The notes: a model not told the origin generated them from the letters alone. Counted from the stretch's first letter, positions 47,828 to 56,679 are shown. The stretch: DNA of 64,000 nucleotides from Chitinophaga fulva (GCF_012927205.1 NZ_JABBGC010000002.1:1674001-1738000); one strand, 5' to 3'. Program-made: numbers and translations.

Positions 47828-48322
47828 ATGTTTAGTAAACTTACTTTTGTTCTAGCGGTATTTTTATTTCGCGTAGCGCTTATCCAGGCACAGATTTCCA
47901 ATAATGGTCAGTTTCGTCTGAACCTGGAAGAAGTCAAAGCCCTCAAAAGCACCAGTACTGTTAATGCTCCTGGATCATCCAACTATTCGGCCGCTAAAGA
48001 ATTCGTAGTAATGGGTGACCCCTCCAAACCAGGAATGTATATGATCCTTTTGAAGATTGCACCCAATACAAAAATTGCAGCCCATCTGCATCCTGACCAA
48101 CGGACAGCCACCGTATTATCAGGGATCTGGTATTTTGGCTATGGCGACAAATTTAATGAGAAGCAACTCAAAAAATTGTCCGCGGGGAGTATCTATTCAG
48201 AAGTGGCTGGACAGAACCACTTTGCTATGACGGGAAATGAACCTGTTATTGTTGAAATCACTGGTTTCGGCCCATCAGGAGTAACCTATGTAAATAAGAA
48301 GGATGACCCTTCCCATAAATAA
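47828..48322 (+). CDS. Secreted cupin-domain protein
   Basis: A 164-residue protein with a signal peptide (FRVALIQAQ, cleavage near 22). The cupin core has PNTKIAAHLHPDQRTATVLSG, giving His ligands in the H-x-H pattern, and a second motif near AGQNHFAMTG with the later His. It is a small single-domain cupin, possibly metal-binding. I chose the ATG at 47828 because it gives a proper signal peptide; an earlier ATG at 47762 lies inside the hydrolase gene. Confidence 0.83.
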   Translation: MFSKLTFVLAVFLFRVALIQAQISNNGQFRLNLEEVKALKSTSTVNAPGSSNYSAAKEFVVMGDPSKPGMYMILLKIAPNTKIAAHLHPDQRTATVLSGIWYFGYGDKFNEKQLKKLSAGSIYSEVAGQNHFAMTGNEPVIVEITGFGPSGVTYVNKKDDPSHK

Positions 48323-48774
48323 TATCGACTTAAGGCAGCCCCTTTATTTTGTGTAGATAATAATCGCTCATAATAAAGCGTATTAATGTTTCGCTCTAGC
48401 TGGCGGGTACTCCAGGATTGTGCAGCGACTTCAGTCACATAATAATCCCTGGCAATTGGGCTTTCTACACGTAGTGGTATCCGATAATGTGTCCAGCTTA
48501 ATTCGGGGCGCGGTGCGTCCCGAATTGGAAATGTCAGGAAAAATTGTCGCATCCGTCGCAATTCCCTTTCGTCAAATCCTTTTCCAAATTCTTCGGTCAA
48601 GTGTTTTGCCAGTTCTTTTATGAGGAAAGTGCCATAATCAGCTTTTTCCTTCCCATTCTGCTCCTCCTCAACAATACGCTTCCCGATAAGTGCATATGCC
48701 ATCAAAAGCTGGCGCGAAAACTGGGAAGACCTGACTGTCTTTTTTGACTTTCCCATGGAGATCAGACAGATCAT
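48286..48774 (-). pseudogene. Truncated YhcG-like (DUF1016 N-terminal domain) fragment
   Basis: About 118 codons (48345-48700) match the YhcG N-terminal domain: ALIGKRIVEEEQNGKEKADY, then FGKGFDERELRRMRQFFLTF, RPELSWTHYRIPLRVE and WSTRQLERNINTLYYERLLS. Full-length proteins carry another 40 or so residues at the front and a C-terminal PD-(D/E)XK nuclease domain. Both are missing here. The front end abuts an IS256 fragment and the back end runs into the cupin gene. The codons outside the match are not YhcG-like. Confidence 0.8.
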
Positions 48775-48982
48775 CTACACGACCAATCTCATCGAAAATC
48801 TGAACGGTAAAATTAGAAAATATACCAAAAACAAGCTATCCTTCCCTACTGACGAAGCTGTCCTTAAATCAGTATACCTGGCTTTGCGGGAAGTATCAAA
48901 AAAAAGGACCATGCCCATTAGAAACTGGGGCATGGTCCTAAATCAGTTTTTAACTATTTTTGATAAAAGAGTGAGAATCTAA
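48695..48982 (+). pseudogene. C-terminal fragment of an IS256-family transposase
   Basis: The frame reads AIKSWRENWEDLTVFFDFPM, then EIRQIIYTTNLIENLNGKIR and a tail with TMPIRNWGMVLNQFLTIF. This is the well-conserved IS256 C-terminus, including the YTTN-x-IE-x-LN motif. About 95 codons remain of roughly 400. The fragment starts where the YhcG homology ends on the other strand, at about 48695-48700, so it marks an old insertion or deletion junction. Confidence 0.88.
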
Positions 48983-49120
48983 TTATTAATTTGATCCCCG
49001 ATTTTTAAGTTTACACACTTAGTGAAATAGTCCCAGATGTCGCCACGGTCAACCAGTTTGTCAGTTTTGTAAGAACGTATTAGGCCGGCAGGAATCTTAC
49101 AGTCTGTAATTTTAGTCTGC

Positions 49121-50134
49121 CTACAGATTAGATCCTTGTTTGTTTTGATTAATCAGTTGTTTTAAGATGATATAGAAGGGCTCTGTTTCATCACCAAGAT
49201 ACAGTGTCGGATTTCTTCCACTGTCTTTGATAATCTCGATTCCATTAGCGTTGTGCACCAAGCGTAGAATTTTTTCCAGCCTGATTTTGGAAGTGCCTTC
49301 TTCGTTGATAAAAATAAGCTGTTTGTCCGTCAGGCATGCAGTACCTTTTTTGATCAGTGTGGGGACGGATACGCCACGACGTATCACCCGGTCTTCATAC
49401 CAGCAGACCCGGTCCATTTCAAAATGACATAATTCATTTCGGGTCAGATCTATCATTGCCCGCAGGACGGGCAATGGACTATTTTCCAGTTCCCACCATT
49501 TTTCAAAGTCTGATAATTGCTTTTTTACTTCCGTGTCTTTTAGCAGGTCGATCCCGAGATTTTTGGCAAATGTGAGCAGGTCCATTTTCATGGTGGGCGA
49601 AAGCCGCTTGCTTTTTATCACTGATGCCAGACGTTTATGGAGCGCTTCTTCCCGCAACTTCTGGCTAGTCATATCAGTAAGGTCATGGGGAAGTCTCAGG
49701 GTCTTAGCTAAAGATGCAAGTTTGACCTGATCTGCAGGGCTATACATTCCATCTTTGATTGCATCCTGTACTGCCTGCCGAAAGTAGGGTTCGCCAATTT
49801 GCTGGTGGAAGGGGAGCACATGTTCATCGGGTAGTTGCAATAATTGTTGCAGGCACACCAATTCTTTGTCCAGATCAGGTTTGCCGCGGTGAAGGGCGAA
49901 GTGAAAATAGACGACATAGAATTCCTGCATATTTAAGGCGAATGCTTTAAAGACATCCAGTTTGTACTTTTGGGTGATATGCTGCAAGTCTGCAATGGTG
50001 ATCAGGCCAAGTTCCCTAGTAGCCAATAGATTATTGATCTCAACTACGGCGTTCTCTTCTACAGGTTGCCTGAATAGTTTGCGCAGGAAACTGGCTGGCC
50101 TGAGGGGTTGTACTTGAAAGGGTGTCTGGTCCAT
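49121..50134 (-). CDS. Hypothetical protein with TerB-like helical repeats and PH/GRAM-like C-terminus
   Basis: A 337-residue soluble protein without signal or membrane segments. Residues 100-205 hold two helical repeats (AVQDAIKDGMYSPADQVKLA and ASVIKSKRLSPTMKMDLLTF), which resemble TerB-type or calcium-sensor-like helical units. Residues 235-325 look like a small beta-rich PH/GRAM-type domain (GVSVPTLIKKGTACLTDKQL and on). I do not know its function. It is cotranscribed with the membrane TPR gene (3-bp gap). Confidence 0.6.
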   Translation of the reverse strand: MDQTPFQVQPLRPASFLRKLFRQPVEENAVVEINNLLATRELGLITIADLQHITQKYKLDVFKAFALNMQEFYVVYFHFALHRGKPDLDKELVCLQQLLQLPDEHVLPFHQQIGEPYFRQAVQDAIKDGMYSPADQVKLASLAKTLRLPHDLTDMTSQKLREEALHKRLASVIKSKRLSPTMKMDLLTFAKNLGIDLLKDTEVKKQLSDFEKWWELENSPLPVLRAMIDLTRNELCHFEMDRVCWYEDRVIRRGVSVPTLIKKGTACLTDKQLIFINEEGTSKIRLEKILRLVHNANGIEIIKDSGRNPTLYLGDETEPFYIILKQLINQNKQGSNL

Positions 50135-50137
50135 TGG

Positions 50138-51079
50138 TTATTCGTATTTTCTATAGGTTTCATATTGAGGTTCGTTCCAGTTGCATACCCCTCCGTGCCA
50201 GGAGCAGGCGCCGCGGCCTCTCGCGTAGGAGGTGGTACCATCGCAGCAGCGAGTAACGTAGCCGGTGACTCTTTTTCTGACCGGGTTTATTTTATCGTGA
50301 TATTTTTCCGCCGGAGCGCTACCTGCCTTCATGGCTAAACGGAGATCCTGGATGGCCGTTTCTGGCGCTCCCAGTTTATCATAACAAAGCGCGCGGTTGT
50401 AAAGCAAGACAGGATCCTCCGGAGCCTGTGATAAAAGTGCTGTCAGCACATCTACGGCTGATTTGTATTTGCCGGAATTAACCAGTTTTACAGCACCTTC
50501 TTTGGCTATGTTAAACCGGATATCCGCCAGGACCTTTTTTTCTTCGGGTCCGACAGCCAGAGAGTCGAGTCCGGCCAGTAAAGACTGAACCTCCGTTTCA
50601 GACAGGCTTCCTTTTTGCTGCTGATGTTTCAGTGAGGAAATACAGGTATATAAACTATCTTTTCTCACACTATCTCTTGCAGCAGTTATGACGGCCAGCC
50701 GTTTTTCCTCCTGCTGCTGTAGGAAATGTTCGTGTGCCAGTTTTGCATCTGCTTTACTGAAATAACCTGTCATCAGAGCGAGCGGCAACAGCATAATGCC
50801 GTATAAGGTTCGCTTGATGGTAGGAGTAAAGTCAAACTGCCCTTTTTTTTCCAGCCAACGGTGGACGGAAGGCAGCAGTCCCAGTGCAAGTATTATTGCA
50901 AGGAGACAAAGGGGGAGATGCCTGAGATGGACCAGCGCAAAAAGAAAAAAAAGACCTGCTGTCAGAAAGCTGATGACTTTAGCTTTTGAACTGAAGGGCC
51001 TTTTGTTTTCGGCACCGCTTTTAAAGTAGTCGGGCCGGACTTTGTATTTATTGGGAATAAGATCAGCAATATATCTCAT
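50138..51079 (-). CDS. Membrane TPR protein with C-terminal Cys-rich (DUF3761-like) domain
   Basis: A 313-residue protein. Two or three membrane segments span residues 34-110, a coiled region covers 110-150, and TPR-like helices cover about 195-265 (GKYKSAVDVLTALLSQAPED, LLYNRALCYDKLGAPETAIQ). The end (about 270-305) reads GYVTRCCDGTTSYARGRGAC, then SWHGGVCNW, the DUF3761 pattern. It forms a two-gene unit with the TerB-like gene. The role is unknown; a scaffold at the membrane is plausible. Confidence 0.7.
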   Translation of the reverse strand: MRYIADLIPNKYKVRPDYFKSGAENKRPFSSKAKVISFLTAGLFFLFALVHLRHLPLCLLAIILALGLLPSVHRWLEKKGQFDFTPTIKRTLYGIMLLPLALMTGYFSKADAKLAHEHFLQQQEEKRLAVITAARDSVRKDSLYTCISSLKHQQQKGSLSETEVQSLLAGLDSLAVGPEEKKVLADIRFNIAKEGAVKLVNSGKYKSAVDVLTALLSQAPEDPVLLYNRALCYDKLGAPETAIQDLRLAMKAGSAPAEKYHDKINPVRKRVTGYVTRCCDGTTSYARGRGACSWHGGVCNWNEPQYETYRKYE

Positions 51080-51471
51080 GGCTATTTTGAGATGACAGTT
51101 TTCACATAACGAAAACGTTAAGATAAGAAATAATTTGATTGGGGGCTTTTATAGCTCCTGTATGGCTTGAAAATGAGAATTGTGCAGAGGCAGGAAATGC
51201 GATTAGCGCGAGGTTTGTAAATTGTCCGTGATCACGCTGGGACTATATTAAAGGCTGTAATAGCGCTGCTTTCCACGGTTTTAGAAAGCTACTGTATCTG
51301 AATTTGTATCCTCCTGGAATAGCTTACCTCCATTTTTGCAAAGTCCTGCAAAGAATAATTATCAAGTTTAATTTTTTTTTTGCAGAGATTTATCTACATC
51401 GTATTTTCCATGTATAGTCTTCAAGACGCCTCAATTCGTTATGATTTTGTAAATAACTATTAATCCCGTTT
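51080..51471. other. Intergenic region with a tRNA-like echo
   Basis: About 390 bp between divergent genes. No gene is seen. Bases 51228-51244 match the 3' end of the tRNA-Lys gene at 52218-52234 in 16 of 17 positions, in the same orientation. Confidence 0.45.
51228..51244 (-). repeat. Partial copy of the tRNA-Lys 3' end (possible old attachment site)
   Basis: GTGATCACGCTGGGACT here against GTGATCCCGCTGGGACT at 52218-52234. The two flank about 1 kb holding only the redoxin gene. Integrases that use tRNA 3' ends leave such duplicates, but no integrase is present and 17 bp is short. Confidence 0.3.
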
Positions 51472-52056
51472 ATGAAAGTCATCCACCCCATTATCTTTTT
51501 TTTTCTATTTACATCAACCGCCTATTCACAAAGCAATATCAACAACAACAAACCTCCCACCGGAAACGGAAAACTAACGATAACACAACTTTGGGAAACT
51601 CGTGCTAAACCGTTTATCGGCAAGGATTATTTCAAATTAACCAATGCCGATTCCGTTTTTAAGAATGCCGGCATTGAGATGCCCGAAGGCGTTTGTTTGA
51701 TTAACCTCTGGTTCGCGGATTGCCCTCCTTGTATTACTGAATTTTCTGATCTTGTTAAACTAAGTGAAAAATATGCAGATAAAAATTTCAGGATTCTGTC
51801 GCTAACATTTGAAAATGATTCAATTATCGATACATTCAGAAAGAAATACAATCTTCCATTTATGCCCAGACATGTATCAAGGGAGGCATGTTACAAGCTC
51901 AACTTACAAAATGGATTTCCGACCAATATTATTCTGAACCCTTCCGGTATCATTGCTTTTATGAGCCTCGGAGGTAACACAAATCCTGAAAAAAGTTCCC
52001 TACATTTCGAAAAAATATTGGTCCCTGCAATTGATAGTGTCCTGAGGCATTTGTAG
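51472..52056 (+). CDS. TlpA-like thioredoxin-fold disulfide reductase
   Basis: A 194-residue exported protein (signal peptide ending TAYSQS at about 21) with the redox site CPPC at 84-87 in LWFADCPPCITEF, then the thioredoxin-fold core and the cis-Pro region GFPTNIILNPSG. It probably acts in the periplasm to reduce disulfides in client proteins. It stands alone before the tRNA-Lys gene, which is on the other strand. Confidence 0.88.
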   Translation: MKVIHPIIFFFLFTSTAYSQSNINNNKPPTGNGKLTITQLWETRAKPFIGKDYFKLTNADSVFKNAGIEMPEGVCLINLWFADCPPCITEFSDLVKLSEKYADKNFRILSLTFENDSIIDTFRKKYNLPFMPRHVSREACYKLNLQNGFPTNIILNPSGIIAFMSLGGNTNPEKSSLHFEKILVPAIDSVLRHL

Positions 52057-52181
52057 CAACAACCAATCGCTGTTTCACAAATTCCATTACCTTTAGAAAA
52101 AGCTGATTAACCTGTATAAAGTACGGGAAAGAAATCGGGGTTATATAAAAGAAACTCAACTAAACGCTCAACTAAAAAAGC

Positions 52182-52206
52182 AAAACCTGCGACCAGCGCA
52201 GGTTTT
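52182..52206. terminator. Terminator between the redoxin gene and tRNA-Lys
   Basis: A perfect 10-bp stem AAAACCTGCG/CGCAGGTTTT with a 5-nt loop. On the minus strand a T-rich run follows, so it mainly serves the tRNA; it can act for the redoxin gene as well. Confidence 0.8.
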
Positions 52207-52218
52207 ATAAGTTGCTTG

Positions 52219-52291
52219 TGATCCCGCTGGGACTCGAACCCAGGGCCCATACATTAAAAGTGTATTGCTCTACCAACTGAGCTACGGAATC
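52219..52291 (-). tRNA. tRNA-Lys (TTT anticodon)
   Basis: 73 nt. The 7-bp acceptor stem pairs GATTCCG with CGGGATC (one G-T) and is followed by discriminator A. The D arm (GCTC/GAGC), anticodon stem ATACA/TGTAT with loop CTTTTAA (anticodon TTT) and T arm CTGGG/CCCAG with loop TTCGAGT are all complete. CCA is not encoded. Confidence 0.95.
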
Positions 52292-52429
52292 ATTCCCTTT
52301 TTCGAAGGGAGTGCAAAGATAGAAATTTATTTTATTCCACAAAATAAATATTTGATCCTCAGCCCATACCTCCTAAAAACGATGCAAAAAATGTAAGTTT
52401 TTTACACCAGCAGCCCTCCCACCCCAACG

Positions 52430-52437
52430 TATTTTTG
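52430..52437 (+). promoter_or_regulatory. Candidate TAnnTTTG promoter, possibly leaderless
   Basis: TATTTTTG fits the Bacteroidota -7 consensus. It ends only 4 bp before the GNAT start codon, so transcription would begin at or next to the ATG. Confidence 0.45.
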
Positions 52438-52441
52438 TACC

Positions 52442-52972
52442 ATGCAATCTATTACTACCCTCACCGGAAAAGGTGACGTAACACTGAAAGCCATTGAACA
52501 CGGCGACCTGAAGGAGCTGTCTGTACTGGCTAATAACCCGGCTATTGCAGCCAACCTGCGTGACAGCTTTCCCTCGCCGTATTCGCTAAAAGACGCGGAA
52601 GCATTCTTCGCCCTTATTCAACAGGGCAAACTGCATCATGTATGGGGGATTTATGTAAAAGATAAAATTGCAGGAGTGATCTCACTATCACAGCAGACAG
52701 ACATCTATCATCATTCTGCTGAAATAAGTTACTGGCTGGGAGCGCCCTATCATGGTAAAGGCATCACCACAGAAGCAGTGGCACTGCTGACGGCCTGCGC
52801 TTTCCGGGAGCTGAACATTTACCGGATCTATGCAGGTATATTTGCGTATAATGATGCTTCTAAAAAGGTGCTATTGAAAAACGGGTATCACCTGGAGGCC
52901 ATTAAAGAGAAAGCGATTATCAAGCAGGGCTGTCTGCACGATGAACATCTGATGGTTAAATTGAATTGCTGA
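52442..52972 (+). CDS. GNAT family N-acetyltransferase (RimJ/RimL-like)
   Basis: A 176-residue acetyltransferase. The acetyl-CoA loop is GAPYHGKGITTEA at 100-112, with EISYWLG before it and the late motif NDASKKVLLKNGYHLEA. It resembles enzymes that acetylate protein N-termini or small amines; the target is unknown. Its stop overlaps the ATG of the next gene (ATGA), so the two are translationally coupled. Confidence 0.9.
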   Translation: MQSITTLTGKGDVTLKAIEHGDLKELSVLANNPAIAANLRDSFPSPYSLKDAEAFFALIQQGKLHHVWGIYVKDKIAGVISLSQQTDIYHHSAEISYWLGAPYHGKGITTEAVALLTACAFRELNIYRIYAGIFAYNDASKKVLLKNGYHLEAIKEKAIIKQGCLHDEHLMVKLNC

Positions 52973-53913
52973 TGACCGATCTTATCGCTCAAAAAATCAT
53001 AGAAAAAATGGGTGTTCCCGGTATGCTGGAGGCGCTCAGTTCCGTCAGCGGCTCGGACCTGTCGTCGCTGCTAATGGAAGTATTCCGTTTGCGGGCGGAA
53101 CAAATGCCTGTCAGCTCACTGCTGCAACAATACCAGCGCAATGCCTTTGCGCAACCGGCAGACACGGATATGGTCCTCCTGCTGGAAAAAGAACTGGCCA
53201 TACTGCGTTACCTGCGGGAGCAGGACTACCAACCGCTGGAGCTATCGCCTGTAGGGCAGTTCGGCAGTTGCGCTGTTGTTGGCACGGTCAGCCAGAACAA
53301 GATCGTCTCCGCCATCCGTCATACTGAAGTGATGGCCGACGCCACCAATGCATTGGCGCTTCATATGGCAGGTCTCCGCAGTGCCGGCGGCTTCAACAGT
53401 GAAATACTGCGGTACAGCACCGTTCACCGGCATATCCGTGCCATGCGGATGCCTGTAAAAGGTTATACGCCCCACTTTAAAGTAGCCTGTATGGTGGCAG
53501 CCGGGAAAGACACCGGCAACTATTCGTTCGAGCTTACCGCGATTAAAGAGCAGCTATTGCATACCTATTGGCTGTTAACCGTTATTTTTGCTATACAGCA
53601 GGTATCCGTGAAAATTATTCCCCGCAGTGGCTATCCTGGTGACACGCTGATCTCCGGGATCAGGGAACTGGCTGCCGGCATGCCCATGAAGGTAACCGTT
53701 GAACCGCCTGCGGAGGAAAACAATTACTATAAGGGGCTGCAGTTTAAAGTGCTGATACAACCGGAGCAAGGCCCTGAAATGGAAATTGCGGACGGAGGCT
53801 TCACTGACTGGACCCAGCAGCTTACAGGCAACAGGAAAGAGCGCTGCCTTATATCCGGTATCGGTTTAAGCCTGCTTATCAAATATGCGCAACACCACCA
53901 AAGTAATATTTGA
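52972..53913 (+). CDS. Conserved hypothetical protein, possibly class II tRNA-synthetase-like
   Basis: A 313-residue soluble protein; the ATG at 52972 overlaps the GNAT stop. Motifs include LSPVGQFGSCAVVGTVSQNK and VSAIRHTEVMADATNALALH. A late GLSLLIKYAQH segment recalls the end of class II synthetase-like folds, but I cannot confirm the family. It lies in a four-gene run GNAT / this / AraC / SRPBCC. Confidence 0.6.
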   Translation: MTDLIAQKIIEKMGVPGMLEALSSVSGSDLSSLLMEVFRLRAEQMPVSSLLQQYQRNAFAQPADTDMVLLLEKELAILRYLREQDYQPLELSPVGQFGSCAVVGTVSQNKIVSAIRHTEVMADATNALALHMAGLRSAGGFNSEILRYSTVHRHIRAMRMPVKGYTPHFKVACMVAAGKDTGNYSFELTAIKEQLLHTYWLLTVIFAIQQVSVKIIPRSGYPGDTLISGIRELAAGMPMKVTVEPPAEENNYYKGLQFKVLIQPEQGPEMEIADGGFTDWTQQLTGNRKERCLISGIGLSLLIKYAQHHQSNI

Positions 53914-54703
53914 AAATGAAACAGGTCATCCGCTCAGGATTGCCTACCCTCCCCCTGCGCTGTGCGCCCTGGTTGAATATTATTTTGAGATCGACCTGTC
54001 GCATGCCACTGCCATGCAATCCATGAAAGGGCTGCCGGCCGTGACTACGCTGCTGGCTTTTCAGTTGCGCCCGGCAGCGTGGACTTCCATCAACGACGCC
54101 AACGGCAAGGTGCTACAGTTACAGCACTCCCAGTTCCTCGGACATCTGACCCATTCCTGCAGCAGCACCTATTCCCCTGGTACATTGATATTCTTTATCA
54201 AGTTAAAACCCGGCTGTGCTGCAAAACTTTTCCGCTGCCCGCCATCCGAACTGGAAAATAATCAGCTGCCACTGCCCTGTTTGTTTAAAAATCCTGACCT
54301 GGAAGAACAGCTGGGCACGGCCACCAATTTCGCGGACCGCGTCCGGCATTGCAACGAAACATTGCTGCAGCTGCTGATACAACTTCCCGGCAATGACCAC
54401 CGGTTTGATATCGTAGAGCACTGCCTCCGCAAATTTGATTCCTTGCAGCTGAAGGATGAAAAAGGACTGCAACATCTCTGTGGCAGTCTGCACGTGACAT
54501 ACGCCTCCCTGAGAAGGTATTTCCTGTCAACGGTAGGTGTAACACCCAAATTTGCACAGAAAACCGTCCGCTTTAAAAAAGCCCTGCAAGCATACAGATG
54601 TCGTGGCTATAATTTCTATTATGAAGATTTCGGATACACGGATTTTTCACACTTTGCCAAAGATGCAAAGGCCCTTACCGGGAGCAACCCCCTGGAGTTG
54701 TAA
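53885..54703 (+). CDS. AraC family transcriptional regulator
   Basis: A 272-residue regulator with an N-terminal sensor region of the DUF6597 type (HPLRIAYPPPALCALVEYYF) and a C-terminal helix-turn-helix (LCGSLHVTYASLRRYFLSTV, then YYEDFGYTDFSHFAKDAK). Its start overlaps the previous gene by 29 bp, so it is part of the same operon. Confidence 0.82.
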   Translation: MRNTTKVIFENETGHPLRIAYPPPALCALVEYYFEIDLSHATAMQSMKGLPAVTTLLAFQLRPAAWTSINDANGKVLQLQHSQFLGHLTHSCSSTYSPGTLIFFIKLKPGCAAKLFRCPPSELENNQLPLPCLFKNPDLEEQLGTATNFADRVRHCNETLLQLLIQLPGNDHRFDIVEHCLRKFDSLQLKDEKGLQHLCGSLHVTYASLRRYFLSTVGVTPKFAQKTVRFKKALQAYRCRGYNFYYEDFGYTDFSHFAKDAKALTGSNPLEL

Positions 54704-54744
54704 ATTATTCGATACTCCGGCCTGAAAATTGTGCGAAGACAACC

Positions 54745-55212
54745 ATGGAAATATCAAATATCACAAGGCACCTGCAGGTACCGGTTCCACCGGACCAGGC
54801 CTATACAAAATTCGTCTACGAAATCAATGAATGGTGGCCGAAGACCTATACCTGGTCAGGGGAGAAACTGCTGCACCTCCGTATCCACCCGGCGGTGAAC
54901 GGACTTTGCACCGAAACAGGCCCGCATGAATTCAGGTGTGACTGGGGCCGGGTAATCTTCCTGACGGAAGGGGAAAGCATCGCCTTTTTGTGGCAGATCG
55001 GACCAGACAGGACACCGGAGCCAGACCCTGACAAGGCCAGTGAAGTATTCCTCCACTTTTTTAAGGAGAGCGATCAGAAGACGAGGATCGACTTCGGGCA
55101 TCGGCATTTCGCGCGGCATGGCCAGAAAGGCGGATTGTACCGGGAAGCCATGAACAGCCCTGAAGGATGGGATTTTATCCTGGACAAATTCATTCAATAC
55201 TGTTCAGCATAA
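54745..55212 (+). CDS. SRPBCC / AHSA1-like START-fold protein
   Basis: A 155-residue protein with the pattern of the Hsp90-activator-like SRPBCC family: VPVPPDQAYTKFVYEINEWW at the start, GRVIFLTEGESIAFLWQIGP in the middle and a C-terminal helix (GWDFILDKFIQY). Such proteins bind hydrophobic ligands. It is last in the run that starts with the GNAT gene. Confidence 0.85.
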   Translation: MEISNITRHLQVPVPPDQAYTKFVYEINEWWPKTYTWSGEKLLHLRIHPAVNGLCTETGPHEFRCDWGRVIFLTEGESIAFLWQIGPDRTPEPDPDKASEVFLHFFKESDQKTRIDFGHRHFARHGQKGGLYREAMNSPEGWDFILDKFIQYCSA

Positions 55213-55252
55213 AAACGCCTTTCCACCGGAGCCCGAACCGGCAGAAAGGCGT
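55211..55252 (-). terminator. Terminator between the SRPBCC and DinB genes
   Basis: ACGCCTTTC pairs with GAAAGGCGT (9 bp), with a smaller CCGG/CCGG stem in the loop. On the minus strand five T residues follow, so it serves DinB best; it can also end the SRPBCC transcript. Confidence 0.8.
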
Positions 55253-55259
55253 GACATCA

Positions 55260-55751
55260 CTAATACTCGTCAGCACTTGGCCCGTAGCTGCCGGGGATCG
55301 GTATGTCCAAAAGGCGGAGGTATACGCCCAGCTGTGCCCTGTGATGCACAATCTGACTGTAGGACGACCTGATAAATTCTGCTTTGGTCTGGGAAACGAA
55401 GACGGTCTCACCATCCCGCAGCACCCATGTTTCTTCCATTTCGGCTGGCGTCGCGGATTCGAGTCGTTGTTTGCCATCAGCCAACGTGGACTCAAAGTAA
55501 TCCATCAACTCCGTCGCGTTGTTCAGCACTGCAGGCGAGTACTGTCCCTTGGAAAAATCCAGCTCTGAAGTATTCAGCGTCATCGTTACCCAACCCGGCA
55601 ATTCTGCCACATGGGTAGCCAATCGTATTAACTTCATGCTTTTAGGATGCGGCTGCCAGTCATATTTATCTTCGGGAATACGGGAAAGCATTTTGCGGGT
55701 GGTCGCTGCTTCCTGTTCCATTTCTTTGAGTAATGCTTGAATCTGTGACAT
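55260..55751 (-). CDS. DinB family protein
   Basis: A 163-residue helical-bundle protein from the ATG at 55751 (an upstream ATG at 55802 would add an unlikely leader). It has the DinB pattern: LLKEMEQEAATTRKMLSRIP, KSMKLIRLATHVAELPGWV with the first metal His, and SYSQIVHHRAQLGVYLRLLD with the other His residues. These proteins bind metal and act as thiol-dependent transferases or stress proteins. Confidence 0.9.
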   Translation of the reverse strand: MSQIQALLKEMEQEAATTRKMLSRIPEDKYDWQPHPKSMKLIRLATHVAELPGWVTMTLNTSELDFSKGQYSPAVLNNATELMDYFESTLADGKQRLESATPAEMEETWVLRDGETVFVSQTKAEFIRSSYSQIVHHRAQLGVYLRLLDIPIPGSYGPSADEY

Positions 55752-55818
55752 GGTGGATACGTTTTGTTTTGTGAAGACAAAGTAAAAAACGCGGAGTGAC
55801 AACCCTATGTCAGCAGCC

Positions 55819-56679
55819 TCAAAAAATATTTTTAATGGTGACGTTAAACCGCTGCGCGAGGGCGGTTATGCGGGCAGCATCCGCGGGCCTCACCACCAGC
55901 AGGCAATAGTCTTCCGGGGAAATATCCATATGCATGAGCTGCCAGCCTAATGGCAGCAACAGTGGCTGCGTTTGTTCAAATAACGCCGCTCCCGGTGACG
56001 AAGCAGGCAGCGTAAAGTCTTCTCCGGTCAGTTCACTGATACATTCTTCCAGTTCTGCTACGGCAGGATGCGCACTACAATGCACAACCGGCACGGCTTT
56101 TTCCAGCACAGAAAGAAACAGGTCCTCTCCTTCTTCTTCCTCCATAAACTCAGGATGAAATGCAGCAAACGATGATGGCGCACTCCATGCGAGGTACAGC
56201 GCATGCGCAATGGTATCCAGATCAACTTCATCTGCATACACACCGGGCGTCAACAATTCGATCAGCTCCCGGAGGTCCGCCAGTTCCTCTTCCGCAGAAC
56301 GATGCCGCAGCAACTCAGGAATCTCTATGGCACGGGCAATAGCGATATGCATCTCACGCAACAACGCGATGAGCGCTATTTCCAGGTGCCCGTTAGCCTC
56401 CTGGAGCAGCTTTTCCTGGTAAAACACCACCGGCTCACGACCAGTAAACACCAGGAACACCTCCACCGGATCTGACGGATAACGCACCTTCAGGGCGGTG
56501 TCAAACTTTAAACGAACGCCTTCCGGCAGCGATGCCAACAACGGACTACCCTCCACCAGGGACGCTACAATATCTCCCTTTAACCCTCTTACCGGCAGAT
56601 GGATATGCCTCCCCGGCTCGTCTTCAAGGGCCTTCACCAGTTTCTCAACGTATCTTGTTTGCAGAATATGCTCAGTCAT
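55819..56679 (-). CDS. Hypothetical protein
   Basis: A 286-residue acidic soluble protein with an unusual Glu run (FMEEEEGEDLF, about 181-191). Helical character dominates and I recognise no domain. It is divergent from the RNA ligase gene (87 bp between starts), which suggests but does not prove a link. It lies 67 bp upstream of the DinB start on the same strand. Confidence 0.55.
   Translation of the reverse strand: MTEHILQTRYVEKLVKALEDEPGRHIHLPVRGLKGDIVASLVEGSPLLASLPEGVRLKFDTALKVRYPSDPVEVFLVFTGREPVVFYQEKLLQEANGHLEIALIALLREMHIAIARAIEIPELLRHRSAEEELADLRELIELLTPGVYADEVDLDTIAHALYLAWSAPSSFAAFHPEFMEEEEGEDLFLSVLEKAVPVVHCSAHPAVAELEECISELTGEDFTLPASSPGAALFEQTQPLLLPLGWQLMHMDISPEDYCLLVVRPADAARITALAQRFNVTIKNIF

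Noticed and set aside
48979..49129. Minus-strand open frame of about 50 codons past the TerB-like stop (IPAGLIRSYKTDKLVDRGDI)
   Set aside because: It lacks a start codon and overlaps the IS256 stop and probable IS end; a frameshifted extension of the TerB-like gene is possible but cannot be shown.
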